Assembly (NCBI RefSeq): GCF_002300555.2
Contig: NZ_NTHN02000014.1
Span: 1-64,000 of the forward strand
From: Alloyangia mangrovi
GTDB lineage: Bacteria > Pseudomonadota > Alphaproteobacteria > Rhodobacterales > Rhodobacteraceae
DNA length: 64,000 bases
Reading direction: 5' to 3'
The position numbers and the translations under genes were made by a program. Below are positions 6,679-14,438 of this stretch, piece after piece (within the stretch, counting starts at the first letter, position 1; each line of letters starts with the position of its first letter). Below the pieces are notes generated by a model. The model had not been told where the DNA came from and searched no databases. It saw only the letters and a program-made list of their open reading frames with translations.

Positions 6679-7727
6679 TTGCATCCTCGCGCAAGGTTAA
6701 GCTGGCCGCCGCCGTGCTGGCCCTTTCTGCCCATGGCGGCGCATTGCTGGCGGTGATGCCGCCCAAGATGGAGGCCGAGATGGAGGGCATGGCTGGGGGC
6801 AGCGATCTCGCCCTCGGCACCGATTTCGCCGACATGGCCGTGGGCACGATCAGCGCCGATCCGGTCGAGGAAACCGCCGAGACAGTGGTGCCCGACCAGC
6901 CGGATCCGATCCCCCCGCAGGTGGTCGAACAGGCGACACCCGTTGCCCCGGAGCCCCCCACCGAGGCCGAACCGCTGCCCGAGCTGACCGCCGCCCTGCC
7001 GGTGGTGCCGCCGCTCGAGGCCGAGCCGGTGCTGCCGGCCCTGCCGGTGGAGCCGGTCAAGCCCGAGGACCAGCCCGAGCCCGAACTGCTGGAGGCGCAG
7101 CCGCCGCAGACGGTGGAAGCGCCCGAGCCCGAGGTCGCCGAGCCCGTCGAGCCCGAGCCCGAAACCCTCAGCGCCGAGGCACCCGAGCCCGAGACGCTCA
7201 AGGCCGAAGAGCCCGAGCCCGATGAGGTCACCGAGGCGGCGCCGGAGCAGTCTCCGCGTCCGCAGCCGCGCACCGCCGAAGTCGCGGAGCGCGCGCAGGA
7301 ACCCGAACCGCAGCGCAGACCAGAGCCGACCCCCGAACCGCGCAAGCAGGCCGCGCGGCCGCAGGGCAATGCCGAGCGGAATGCCACCGCCGGTGCCGCG
7401 ACGGGTCGCGCTGGCGGCACCTCGGCCACCGCGGGCAGCGGCGGTCAGGCGCAGGAGGCCGGCAATGCGGCGGCCAGCAACTACCCCGGACTGGTGATGC
7501 GCAAGCTCTCGCGGGTGCCGCGGCCCCGCGTCAACGCGCGCGGTGCGGCGGTCATCGCCTTCAAGGTCTCCGGCAACGGAGGTCTTGCGGGGGCATCGGT
7601 GGCGCGCAGCTCTGGTTCGGCGACGCTGGACCAGGCCGCTTTGCGCGTCGTGCGCAGCGCCTCGCCCTTCCCCGCACCACCCGCGGGGGCTCAGACGAGC
7701 TTCACGATCCAGATCAAGGGTCGCTGA
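6675..7727 (+). CDS. tonB: TonB energy-transducing protein
   Basis: A 350-residue protein with one N-terminal membrane helix (VKLAAAVLALSAHGGALLAV, including His20, like the functional His of TonB helices). A Pro/Glu-rich region of about 170 residues (many PEPE and VEPE units) should span the periplasm, followed by a Gly/Ala-rich linker. The C-terminal TonB domain starts at NYPGLVMRKLSRVPRPRV and contains the SSGSATLDQAAL and SPFPAPP motifs. It overlaps the preceding gene by ATGA. It delivers energy from ExbB/ExbD to outer-membrane receptors; no receptor gene is in the window. Confidence 0.93.
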   Translation: MIASSRKVKLAAAVLALSAHGGALLAVMPPKMEAEMEGMAGGSDLALGTDFADMAVGTISADPVEETAETVVPDQPDPIPPQVVEQATPVAPEPPTEAEPLPELTAALPVVPPLEAEPVLPALPVEPVKPEDQPEPELLEAQPPQTVEAPEPEVAEPVEPEPETLSAEAPEPETLKAEEPEPDEVTEAAPEQSPRPQPRTAEVAERAQEPEPQRRPEPTPEPRKQAARPQGNAERNATAGAATGRAGGTSATAGSGGQAQEAGNAAASNYPGLVMRKLSRVPRPRVNARGAAVIAFKVSGNGGLAGASVARSSGSATLDQAALRVVRSASPFPAPPAGAQTSFTIQIKGR

Positions 7728-7775
7728 CCCAGCGGCGGCGGTGGCCGGGCGATCCCGGCGCCGCCTTCGCCCCCT

Positions 7776-8579
7776 TCAGAGCGAGAGCAGCCCGCGCGCC
7801 ATGGCCATCGACAGCGCCTGCTCCGGCGCGGCGACGCCCAGCGTCCGGCAGGCGCTGAGCAGGTGGCAGGCGGCCTCCTGCTCGGTGATGGTGAAGCGCT
7901 CGGCCACCTCGTGCAGCTGCAGGCCGTGGGCAAGGTAGCCCAGCACGTCGCGCTCCCGCGAGGTCAGCTGCGCCCAGGGCGACTCGCAGGCCCATTCCTG
8001 CGCGGTCTCGTCGCCCGGCGGCAGGATCGCATCGTTGAGCAACGCCGAGATCGCGCGGAAGGCGCGCGCCGTTCCCGGGCCGTAGAGACCCATCGGATCG
8101 CTGTCACAGCCGAGCACGATGGTGCGTTCGGCACCTCCGACGATCCAGGTCTGGGTGAGGAAATAGCGATAGTCGAAGTCCAGCAAGCAGCCGAACATGT
8201 CGCGCTCGCGCGCGCTGCGCGCCCGGCGGAGCCGCTCCGGGACATCCACGAATTGGTTCGGAACACCCGCCTTGCAGGCCTCGAGAACGGGATCGACCTC
8301 GTAGAACCGGGCCTGGTGGTATTGCCGCAGCCAACGGATATCCATCGAACTGCGCAGCCATGCCAACTCGCGCGAGTCCCGCATGATGGCTCCGCAATTG
8401 AGGTCCTTCGCCCCGATCCTTCGTACGATCCGCACCGCCGCATCCCAGGACTCTTGCGCGTTCCGCGCCCCTGCAAGGGTGTCGGCCGTGTCGATCAACA
8501 GCTTCGCGTAACGAGTCGAAACCATGTCACTCACGTCTTTGTTTGCGTATCCCAGTTCAATGTGAACACGGGATTCCAT
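7776..8579 (-). CDS. LuxR-family regulator (solo) with an AHL-binding-type N-terminal domain
   Basis: The protein (267 residues from the ATG at 8579) has an N-terminal autoinducer-binding-type domain and a C-terminal LuxR helix-turn-helix (LTSRERDVLGYLAHG through LGVAAPEQAL). The pattern W83-x3-Y87-x8-D96-P97 matches the Trp57/Tyr61/Asp70 spacing that TraR/LuxR proteins use to hold acyl-homoserine lactones. There is no luxI-type synthase in the window. It lies 30 bases behind the TRAP permease gene on the same strand and may be cotranscribed. An alternative start at 8525 (MVSTRYAKLL) gives the more usual 249 residues; neither start has a strong ribosome-binding site. Confidence 0.85.
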   Translation of the reverse strand: MESRVHIELGYANKDVSDMVSTRYAKLLIDTADTLAGARNAQESWDAAVRIVRRIGAKDLNCGAIMRDSRELAWLRSSMDIRWLRQYHQARFYEVDPVLEACKAGVPNQFVDVPERLRRARSARERDMFGCLLDFDYRYFLTQTWIVGGAERTIVLGCDSDPMGLYGPGTARAFRAISALLNDAILPPGDETAQEWACESPWAQLTSRERDVLGYLAHGLQLHEVAERFTITEQEAACHLLSACRTLGVAAPEQALSMAMARGLLSL

Positions 8580-8609
8580 CAAAGGCCAGCGCGAAAGTTG
8601 CCGTGGTGC

Positions 8610-10415
8610 CTATAGCATAGGTTGAAGCAGGATTCCGCCGAAGACGACGGCCAGCCCCGAAACGACACAGAGCGCCCGGACGAGCGCGGGGCGCCGTCCG
8701 ATCAGACCGTGCGAGATCAGCGCCAGGCCAAGGCCGATCCGGACAAAGGCAAAGAGCGCCAGTGCCGGGGCCGCGGTCAGCTCGAGGATGCCCGGGTTGG
8801 CGATCATCCCGAGCGGAATAATGTAGAGCCCGATCCCCAGCGCCATGGCGGTGCCCGCCACCTTGACCCAGTTCTCGCCTATCATCCCCGCGGCAATGAA
8901 GACCGCGCCGCAGACCGGCGGTGTGATGGTCGACAGCAGCGCGAACCAGAAGACGAAGAGGTGCGCCTGCAGCGGCTCGAGCCCGAGTTGCGTCAGCGCC
9001 GGGCCTGCGACCGAGACGCAGATCACATAGGCGGCGGTGGTCGGCACCTCCATGCCCAGCACGAGGCAGGCCAGAGCGGTGAGGATCAGCGACGGCCAGA
9101 GCAGCCCGCCGGAGCCCGACAGGATCAGCGAGGTGATCTTCACCCCGAGACCGGTCACTCCGAGTACACCGATGACGATCGAGGCGCAGAGGATGATCGC
9201 GGCGATCATCGCCACCTGCTTGGCCGAGTTGAGCAGCGCCTCGATGACGCGCTCGGCGGTCTGGTGCGGATCGAAGGTCAGCCGGCCATTGGTCAGCAGC
9301 AGCAGCGCGCCAGCGAGGATCGCGAGGCAGGCGGAATATTGCGGCGTGTAGCCAAGGCCGAACATGCCGATCATCAGCACGGTGAAGGGCACGAGGAAGA
9401 AGAGGGAGGTGATGATCACGTCGCGCTTCGCCGGGCGGTCCTCGTCGCGGATGCCCTTGAGGTCGAAGCGCGTGGCATAGGCGTTGATGCCGACCCAGAC
9501 CGCCCAGAAATAGAGGATCGCCGGAAGGATTGCCGCACCCATGATCTGCGTGTAGGGCGTGCCGGTGAGCTCGACCATGACGAAGGCCCCCGCCCCCATC
9601 AGCGGCGGCATGATCTGCCCGCCCGAGGAGGCCACGGCCTCGACCCCCGCAGCCAGCCGCTTGGGGTAGCCGAGCCGGGTCATCGCCGGAAGGGTGATCG
9701 CGCCGGTCGAGGCGACGTTGGCGCTGGCCGAGCCCGAGATCGAGCCGAAGAGCGCCGAGGAGAGCACCGAGACCTTGGCTGCGCCGCCGGTCAGGCGCCC
9801 CGCCGCGGCGGCGGCGACGTTCATGAAGCCCTGCCCCGCCTCGCCCGCGTTGAGCACCGCACCGAAGATCACAAAGATCGACACCACGCCCACCGAGACC
9901 GCGGTGAGCGAGCCCCAGATCCCGCCCTCGGCAATGGTCATCGTGCCGAGGAAGCTCTGGATCGGCGTGCCGGCGTGGCCGAATTCGCCGGGGATGTGCT
10001 GGCCGAAGAGCGCGTAGGCCAGCGCGATCACCGCGACCAGCGGCAGCGGCCAGCCGATCGCGCGCCGCGCGGCCTCGATCACGCAGAGCAGCAGCACCGC
10101 CGCTACGCCGATCTGGAAGTCACTTTCGAGAAAGCCATACTGGTCGCCCAGCATCTCGTGGTTCAGCGCGATCCAGCCCGCGGCGCCGACGCCCAGCACG
10201 GTCAGCACCGCACCCGAGATCAACTGCCAGCGCCCGGTGACTCCGAAGAGGAAGACCCAGGGCAGGATCACCGCCATGTGCAGCGGCCGGCTGACGAGAT
10301 TGGGCACGAGCCCCGAGAAGACCAGCCCGAGGTGATAGACCACGACCAGCGCCGCAAGAACGATCCACACCGCCCGCTGCCATGCCGCCCGCGGCAATTG
10401 CGTCTCAAGCCCCAT
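8610..10415 (-). CDS. TRAP transporter fused permease (DctQM, TAXI type)
   Basis: The 601-residue protein is the fused small-plus-large membrane subunit typical of TAXI-TRAP systems. An N-terminal four-helix DctQ-like part is followed by a large DctM part with many helices and motifs such as FGSISGSASANVASTGAITLP and ASSGGQIMPPLMGAGAFVM. The ATG at 10415 (MGLETQLPRAAW) has GAGGG upstream; the open frame extends six codons further to a TTG. It works with the TAXI binding protein encoded just upstream to import an organic acid or amino acid using a sodium or proton gradient. The substrate cannot be read from the sequence. Confidence 0.93.
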   Translation of the reverse strand: MGLETQLPRAAWQRAVWIVLAALVVVYHLGLVFSGLVPNLVSRPLHMAVILPWVFLFGVTGRWQLISGAVLTVLGVGAAGWIALNHEMLGDQYGFLESDFQIGVAAVLLLCVIEAARRAIGWPLPLVAVIALAYALFGQHIPGEFGHAGTPIQSFLGTMTIAEGGIWGSLTAVSVGVVSIFVIFGAVLNAGEAGQGFMNVAAAAAGRLTGGAAKVSVLSSALFGSISGSASANVASTGAITLPAMTRLGYPKRLAAGVEAVASSGGQIMPPLMGAGAFVMVELTGTPYTQIMGAAILPAILYFWAVWVGINAYATRFDLKGIRDEDRPAKRDVIITSLFFLVPFTVLMIGMFGLGYTPQYSACLAILAGALLLLTNGRLTFDPHQTAERVIEALLNSAKQVAMIAAIILCASIVIGVLGVTGLGVKITSLILSGSGGLLWPSLILTALACLVLGMEVPTTAAYVICVSVAGPALTQLGLEPLQAHLFVFWFALLSTITPPVCGAVFIAAGMIGENWVKVAGTAMALGIGLYIIPLGMIANPGILELTAAPALALFAFVRIGLGLALISHGLIGRRPALVRALCVVSGLAVVFGGILLQPML

Positions 10416-10438
10416 CGTCTGCCCTCGTCTCAATAAGC

Positions 10439-10466
10439 GCGGGCCGGACAGAACTGCCCGGCCCGC
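10439..10466 (-). other. Intercistronic hairpin between TAXI binding protein and TRAP permease
   Basis: A 9-bp GC stem (GCGGGCCGG/CCGGCCCGC) with a 10-nt loop lies in the 72-base gap. It has no U tract, so it is better explained as an mRNA-stabilising or attenuating structure after the binding-protein gene than as a full terminator. Confidence 0.5.
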
Positions 10467-10487
10467 CTGCCTTGTCTTTCCGCCCGG

Positions 10488-11444
10488 TTACTTCTGCGCG
10501 TCGCTCAGCGCAATGCCCGCTTCCTCGTAGTAGCGCACTGCGCCGGGATGCAGCTTGCCCGTCACGTTCTCGAGCAGCGCCGCATCGACGCCGGTCCACC
10601 AGGGCGACTCCTCGCCCATGCGCGCCTTTTCCTCCCAGAAGGTCTTGGTGAGCTGGTAGGCGGTCTCGTCGTCCATCTTGGTGGTGGTGTAGGTCACCAC
10701 CGGCAGCGAAGTGGTGACGATGTCCGCGTCCTGACCGGCATAGGTGCCCGCCGGGATCACCAGCTTGGCGCGGCCAGTTTGCGCGACCTGCTCATCGGTC
10801 AGCGACAGCACGGTCACATCGGTCGAGGCTGCGGCCTCGACGACGTTCGGCGCCGGGAAGCTGCCGGCGGTGACGAAGCCGTCGATCTGGCCGTTCTTCA
10901 GTGCCGGAACGGCGTTCGACAGTTCGACGTCGGCGATCTTCACCTTGCCGTCGAGGCCGAAGAGCTCGAGGTACTTCTCGCCCTCGGTGGCGCCGAAGCT
11001 GCCCTTCCCGAGCAGGATGTTCTTGCCCTCCATGCCGGCGAAATCGGTGACACCGCTGGACTTGGACATGACGAAATGCATGGTCAGCGAGGGCAGCGGG
11101 AAGAGCGCACGGATCTCGCCGAAGGCGGGGTTTTCCTTGCCCTCGAAGGCGCCCTTGCCATCGCGGGCCGCCGCGACCAGCGCGGGCGGCGAGGTGAAGA
11201 CGTAGTCGCCGCCGCGGGCGCGCACTTCCATCACGTTCTGCTGGCTGCCCTGGCTTTCCTCGACGGTGACGATCACGCCGCCGTCGGTGCCCGCCTTCAT
11301 CGCCTCGGCGATCTGCACGCTCATCTGGTAATAGGAGGAGCCCGACTTCGCCGCCTTCAGCGTGACCCGGGTTTCCGCCTGCGCCGGCATTGCTGCCAGC
11401 AATGCAAGCCCTGCCGCCAGCGCGGCCTTGCCAAGAAAGTTCAT
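10488..11444 (-). CDS. TAXI-family TRAP transporter substrate-binding protein
   Basis: A 318-residue periplasmic protein with a clear signal peptide (MNFLGKAALAAGLALLAAMP, cleaved near AQAETR). It carries the TAXI-family N-terminal pattern AKSGSSYYQMSVQIAEAMKAG, LLGKGSFGATEGEKY and AVPALKNGQIDGF. It captures the substrate for the fused permease encoded downstream and is the first gene of that unit. Family members bind glutamate, other amino acids or C4 acids; the specificity here is unknown. The 150-base gap to the next gene downstream of its start probably holds its promoter, but I could not assign one. Confidence 0.92.
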   Translation of the reverse strand: MNFLGKAALAAGLALLAAMPAQAETRVTLKAAKSGSSYYQMSVQIAEAMKAGTDGGVIVTVEESQGSQQNVMEVRARGGDYVFTSPPALVAAARDGKGAFEGKENPAFGEIRALFPLPSLTMHFVMSKSSGVTDFAGMEGKNILLGKGSFGATEGEKYLELFGLDGKVKIADVELSNAVPALKNGQIDGFVTAGSFPAPNVVEAAASTDVTVLSLTDEQVAQTGRAKLVIPAGTYAGQDADIVTTSLPVVTYTTTKMDDETAYQLTKTFWEEKARMGEESPWWTGVDAALLENVTGKLHPGAVRYYEEAGIALSDAQK

Positions 11445-11594
11445 TTATCCAGCTCCTCCAAAAGCTTCGCGTGACATAGACACCGCGTGTCCCGTCGGGT
11501 CAAGCAGATGCCTTGCGCGGTCTTCGCGCCCGTCGGGGTGCCTCCCGGCGCGAGCATGGCACAGCGGGAGCGGCTTTTGCGAGGCGGGGCCGTC

Positions 11595-12641
11595 TCAGCG
11601 GATGCCGAAGGTGAAGCTCATCTCGGCGCGGCGGGTCTCGCCCGGGCGCAGCACCGGGCTCTGCGCGCCCCAGCTTTCGGGCATGTTGATCGCGTCGGGC
11701 CAGATCTGCGGCTCGAGGCAGATGGCGTCATGCTTGCGCGCGGCGTATCCGCCCTTGGCCGGCACCGAGCCGTCGAGAAAGTTGCCGGTATAGACCTGCA
11801 ACCCCGGCAGGTTGGTGGTCATCCGCATGAGCCGTCCGCTCACCGCGTCATGCAGCTCGATCTCGCCAGGATCGAGGCAGAGGCAATGGTCGTAGCCGTC
11901 GAGCGCCCCCGAACGCACCGCGGTGAGCGGCTGCCGCCCTTCGCGGAAGTCGAAGGGGCTGGCACCGACCGGCGCGACGCCGGTGGGGATGAGCGCGTCG
12001 TCCACCGTCAGGTAGCGCGACGCGGGCACCTTCAGCCGGTACTCGAGCGCCGAGCGCGGCCGCCCCGGCAGCGCCGAGAGCCCCGCCAGCGCGAAGAAGC
12101 TGTGGTTGGTCATCGAGACGATGGTCGGCGCCTCGGTCTCGGCCTCGTAGGTGAGGCTGAGGCAGGGGCCGGCCGGTGTCTCGCGCAGCGCGTAGATGGC
12201 ACGGGCGGTCAACGTGCCCGGAAAACCCTGGTCCCCCGCATGGCTCACCATCTCGAGCGTCACCGAGCAGTCTCCCAATTCGGAGACTGCCCAGTTGCGC
12301 CGGTCGAAGCCGTCGGGTCCGCCGTGCAGCGTGGTCGGCCCCTCGTTCTGCGCCAATTGGTGGGTATAGCCGTCGAGCTCGAACCGCCCGCCTGCGATGC
12401 GGTTTGCAAAGCGCCCCACCGAGGCGCCGAAGAACATGCGGTTGTCGACGTAGGCCTTCAGGTCGTCGAAGCCGAGCACGATGTCGTCCACCCGGCCGTC
12501 TCGGTCGGGCACCTGCAGCGATTTCAACGTGGCACCGTAGGTGAGCACCTCGGCGCTCACCGCGCCCGCGCGGAGCACGATGCGCTCGACCGGAGTGCTC
12601 GAGCGGACATGGCCGAAGGGATGGCGCTCAGGGATTGTCAT
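11595..12641 (-). CDS. galM: Aldose 1-epimerase (galactose mutarotase)
   Basis: The 348-residue product starts MTIPERHPFGHVRS at 12641, overlapping the preceding dehydrogenase gene by 14 bases; an upstream in-frame extension to 12716 reads antisense-like and is not used. It carries the GalM pattern FGASVGRFANRIAGGRF, LHGGPDGFDRRNW, MTNHSFFAL (conserved His) and CLEPQIWPDAIN (catalytic Glu region). It interconverts alpha and beta aldoses and would supply the beta-pyranose needed by the sugar dehydrogenase. It is the last gene of the chvE-ggu sugar operon. Confidence 0.9.
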   Translation of the reverse strand: MTIPERHPFGHVRSSTPVERIVLRAGAVSAEVLTYGATLKSLQVPDRDGRVDDIVLGFDDLKAYVDNRMFFGASVGRFANRIAGGRFELDGYTHQLAQNEGPTTLHGGPDGFDRRNWAVSELGDCSVTLEMVSHAGDQGFPGTLTARAIYALRETPAGPCLSLTYEAETEAPTIVSMTNHSFFALAGLSALPGRPRSALEYRLKVPASRYLTVDDALIPTGVAPVGASPFDFREGRQPLTAVRSGALDGYDHCLCLDPGEIELHDAVSGRLMRMTTNLPGLQVYTGNFLDGSVPAKGGYAARKHDAICLEPQIWPDAINMPESWGAQSPVLRPGETRRAEMSFTFGIR

Positions 12642-13563
12642 GGAAGGCCTCGACGCGGGTCTGGGCGCCCAGCAGGAAGGCATCGGCCACCAGTTGCAGC
12701 GGCGCGAGGTCGACATCGGACTCGCCCGCCGCGATCAGCTCGGCGAAACGGGCGTAGAGACGGCGGTACTCGCGGTCCTCGGCCGAGATACGGGGCTCGC
12801 CGCCGACGAAGAGCTTCGCCCCGCCCTCGCGCAGAAGAACGTCGGGCCCGTCGGTCTCGACGAGGATGTCCCAGGTCTGCGGGCCGGTCTGGCGCCAGTC
12901 GAACTCGGCCGCGACGGGCGCGCCGGAGGCGGTTTCCATCTCGAGCTTCGCGGCGATGGGGGCCTGCTTGTTCTCGGGCACTTCGAGCTGCGCGGAAACG
13001 GGGTGCACCGGGTCGGGCAGGATGCGCGTCAGGATCGACAGCGCGTTGATGCCAGGATCGAAGACGCCGAGCCCGCCCGGCTGCCAGATCCATTCCTGCC
13101 CCGGATGCCAGTGGCGCACGTCTTCTTTCCAGGTGATCGTCGCGCGCTTGACCCTTGCGCCGGCCAGCAGTTCGCGCGCCTCCTCGACCGCCGCCGCCTC
13201 GCGCGAGTGCCAGGTGGCAAAGAGCGTCACGCCCTTCTCGCGCGCCAGCCGCGCCAGCCCCTCGACCTCCGAAACGCTGGCGCCCGGCGGCTTCTCCAGC
13301 ATTACGTGCTTGCCCGCGTTGATCGCCGCCGCCGCCTGGGCAAAACGGCCCTGCGGCGGGGTGCAGAGAGAAACGGCCTGCAGGCCGGGCTCCTTCGCCA
13401 GCATCTCATCGATGTCGTGGTAGGAGGGCAGCGTCTCATGCCCGGCGTGGCGACTGGCGATGGCGGCAAGCTGCAGCGCCGGAACGTCCTCGAGCGAGGG
13501 CAGGTGCTGGTTGCGCGCAATGGTGCCAAGGCCGACGAGGCCGAGCTGGATCGGATCGCTCAT
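12628..13563 (-). CDS. Sugar 1-dehydrogenase, Gfo/Idh/MocA family (D-galactose / L-arabinose type)
   Basis: A 311-residue protein with an N-terminal Rossmann fold (LGLVGLGTIARNQHLP) and the EKP motif in HVMLEKPPGAS, whose lysine is catalytic in this family. DPGINALSIL follows in the C-terminal domain. Length and context fit the D-galactose 1-dehydrogenase/L-arabinose 1-dehydrogenase group, which oxidises the sugar to its lactone with NAD(P). The gene starts one base into the stop of the lactonase gene (TGATG) and overlaps galM. Which sugar is preferred cannot be decided here. Confidence 0.85.
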   Translation of the reverse strand: MSDPIQLGLVGLGTIARNQHLPSLEDVPALQLAAIASRHAGHETLPSYHDIDEMLAKEPGLQAVSLCTPPQGRFAQAAAAINAGKHVMLEKPPGASVSEVEGLARLAREKGVTLFATWHSREAAAVEEARELLAGARVKRATITWKEDVRHWHPGQEWIWQPGGLGVFDPGINALSILTRILPDPVHPVSAQLEVPENKQAPIAAKLEMETASGAPVAAEFDWRQTGPQTWDILVETDGPDVLLREGGAKLFVGGEPRISAEDREYRRLYARFAELIAAGESDVDLAPLQLVADAFLLGAQTRVEAFHDNP

Positions 13564-14438
13564 CAGGCGTCTCCCATATCGAGGATGAAGGCCGGCTCCG
13601 CCTTGCCCTGCCCCGCGCCGGGTTCGGCGAAGAGCGCGCCGGAGTGCGGTGCCTCCGCCAGCGCCTTGGCGCCAAGACCCTGCGTCGCGGTGGTGCAGTA
13701 GAGCGTCGTGAACTCCGGCCCGCCGAAGGCCGGGCAGGTGCTGTGGGGCGCGTCCATCTCGTGGCGCGCGCCGAAGCTGCCGTCAGGCGCGACCTCGATC
13801 ACCGCGCCCTCTCCCCAGAGCGCCACCCAGAGCGTGCCCCCCGCATCCGTCACCGCGCCGTCGGGACTGAGCCCGGCGTGGCTGAAGTCGACGAAGACCT
13901 CGGGCGCCTCTGTGGGCCAGCCCGCCTCGTCCAGCGCGACGCGGAACAGCAGCCGCGCGTCGGTGTCGGCGAAGTAGCCGCAGCCCCGCGCCGCATCGAA
14001 GCAGATTGCGTTGGGGATAGAGATTCCGTCGGCGATGGTCCGCAGCTGGCCGCCATGATGGCGGTAGATCGCCCCGGCATGCGGCTCGGCATTCTTGCCC
14101 ATGGTGCCGATCCAGAAGCCGCCCCAGGGATCCGCCCGCCCGTCGTTCGACCGGGTCGCGGGGTTGTCCGCCTCGAGATCCGCGAGGTGCCCGAAGTCGC
14201 CGGTGCCGAGGTCATAGGTCCAGAGCCCGGTCTCGGAGGCGATCAAAAGCCGGTCCCGGTCGATCCAGGCCGCCGCCGAGCACATGTCGGTCAGCGGCAC
14301 GGCCCGGGTGTGGCCGGAGGCCGGGTGGTGCGACAGCAGCCGCCTGCCGGTGATGTCGAACCAGAACAACTCGTCCCGCAGGGGGTGCCAGAGCACCCCC
14401 TCGCCAAGCGCGCAGATCCGGGCGTCGAAGACCTCCAT
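13563..14438 (-). CDS. SMP-30/gluconolactonase-family sugar lactonase
   Basis: The 291-residue beta-propeller protein begins MEVFDARICALGEGVLWHPL, in which Glu13 fits the first metal ligand of SMP-30 lactonases. SNDGRADPWGGFWIGTMG, SIPNAICFD and LSPDGAVTDAGG supply the expected Asn and Asp ligands. It hydrolyses the galactono- or arabinono-lactone made by the neighbouring dehydrogenase. Single-base TGATG overlaps on both sides show tight coupling with the dehydratase before it and the dehydrogenase after it. Confidence 0.88.
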   Translation of the reverse strand: MEVFDARICALGEGVLWHPLRDELFWFDITGRRLLSHHPASGHTRAVPLTDMCSAAAWIDRDRLLIASETGLWTYDLGTGDFGHLADLEADNPATRSNDGRADPWGGFWIGTMGKNAEPHAGAIYRHHGGQLRTIADGISIPNAICFDAARGCGYFADTDARLLFRVALDEAGWPTEAPEVFVDFSHAGLSPDGAVTDAGGTLWVALWGEGAVIEVAPDGSFGARHEMDAPHSTCPAFGGPEFTTLYCTTATQGLGAKALAEAPHSGALFAEPGAGQGKAEPAFILDMGDA

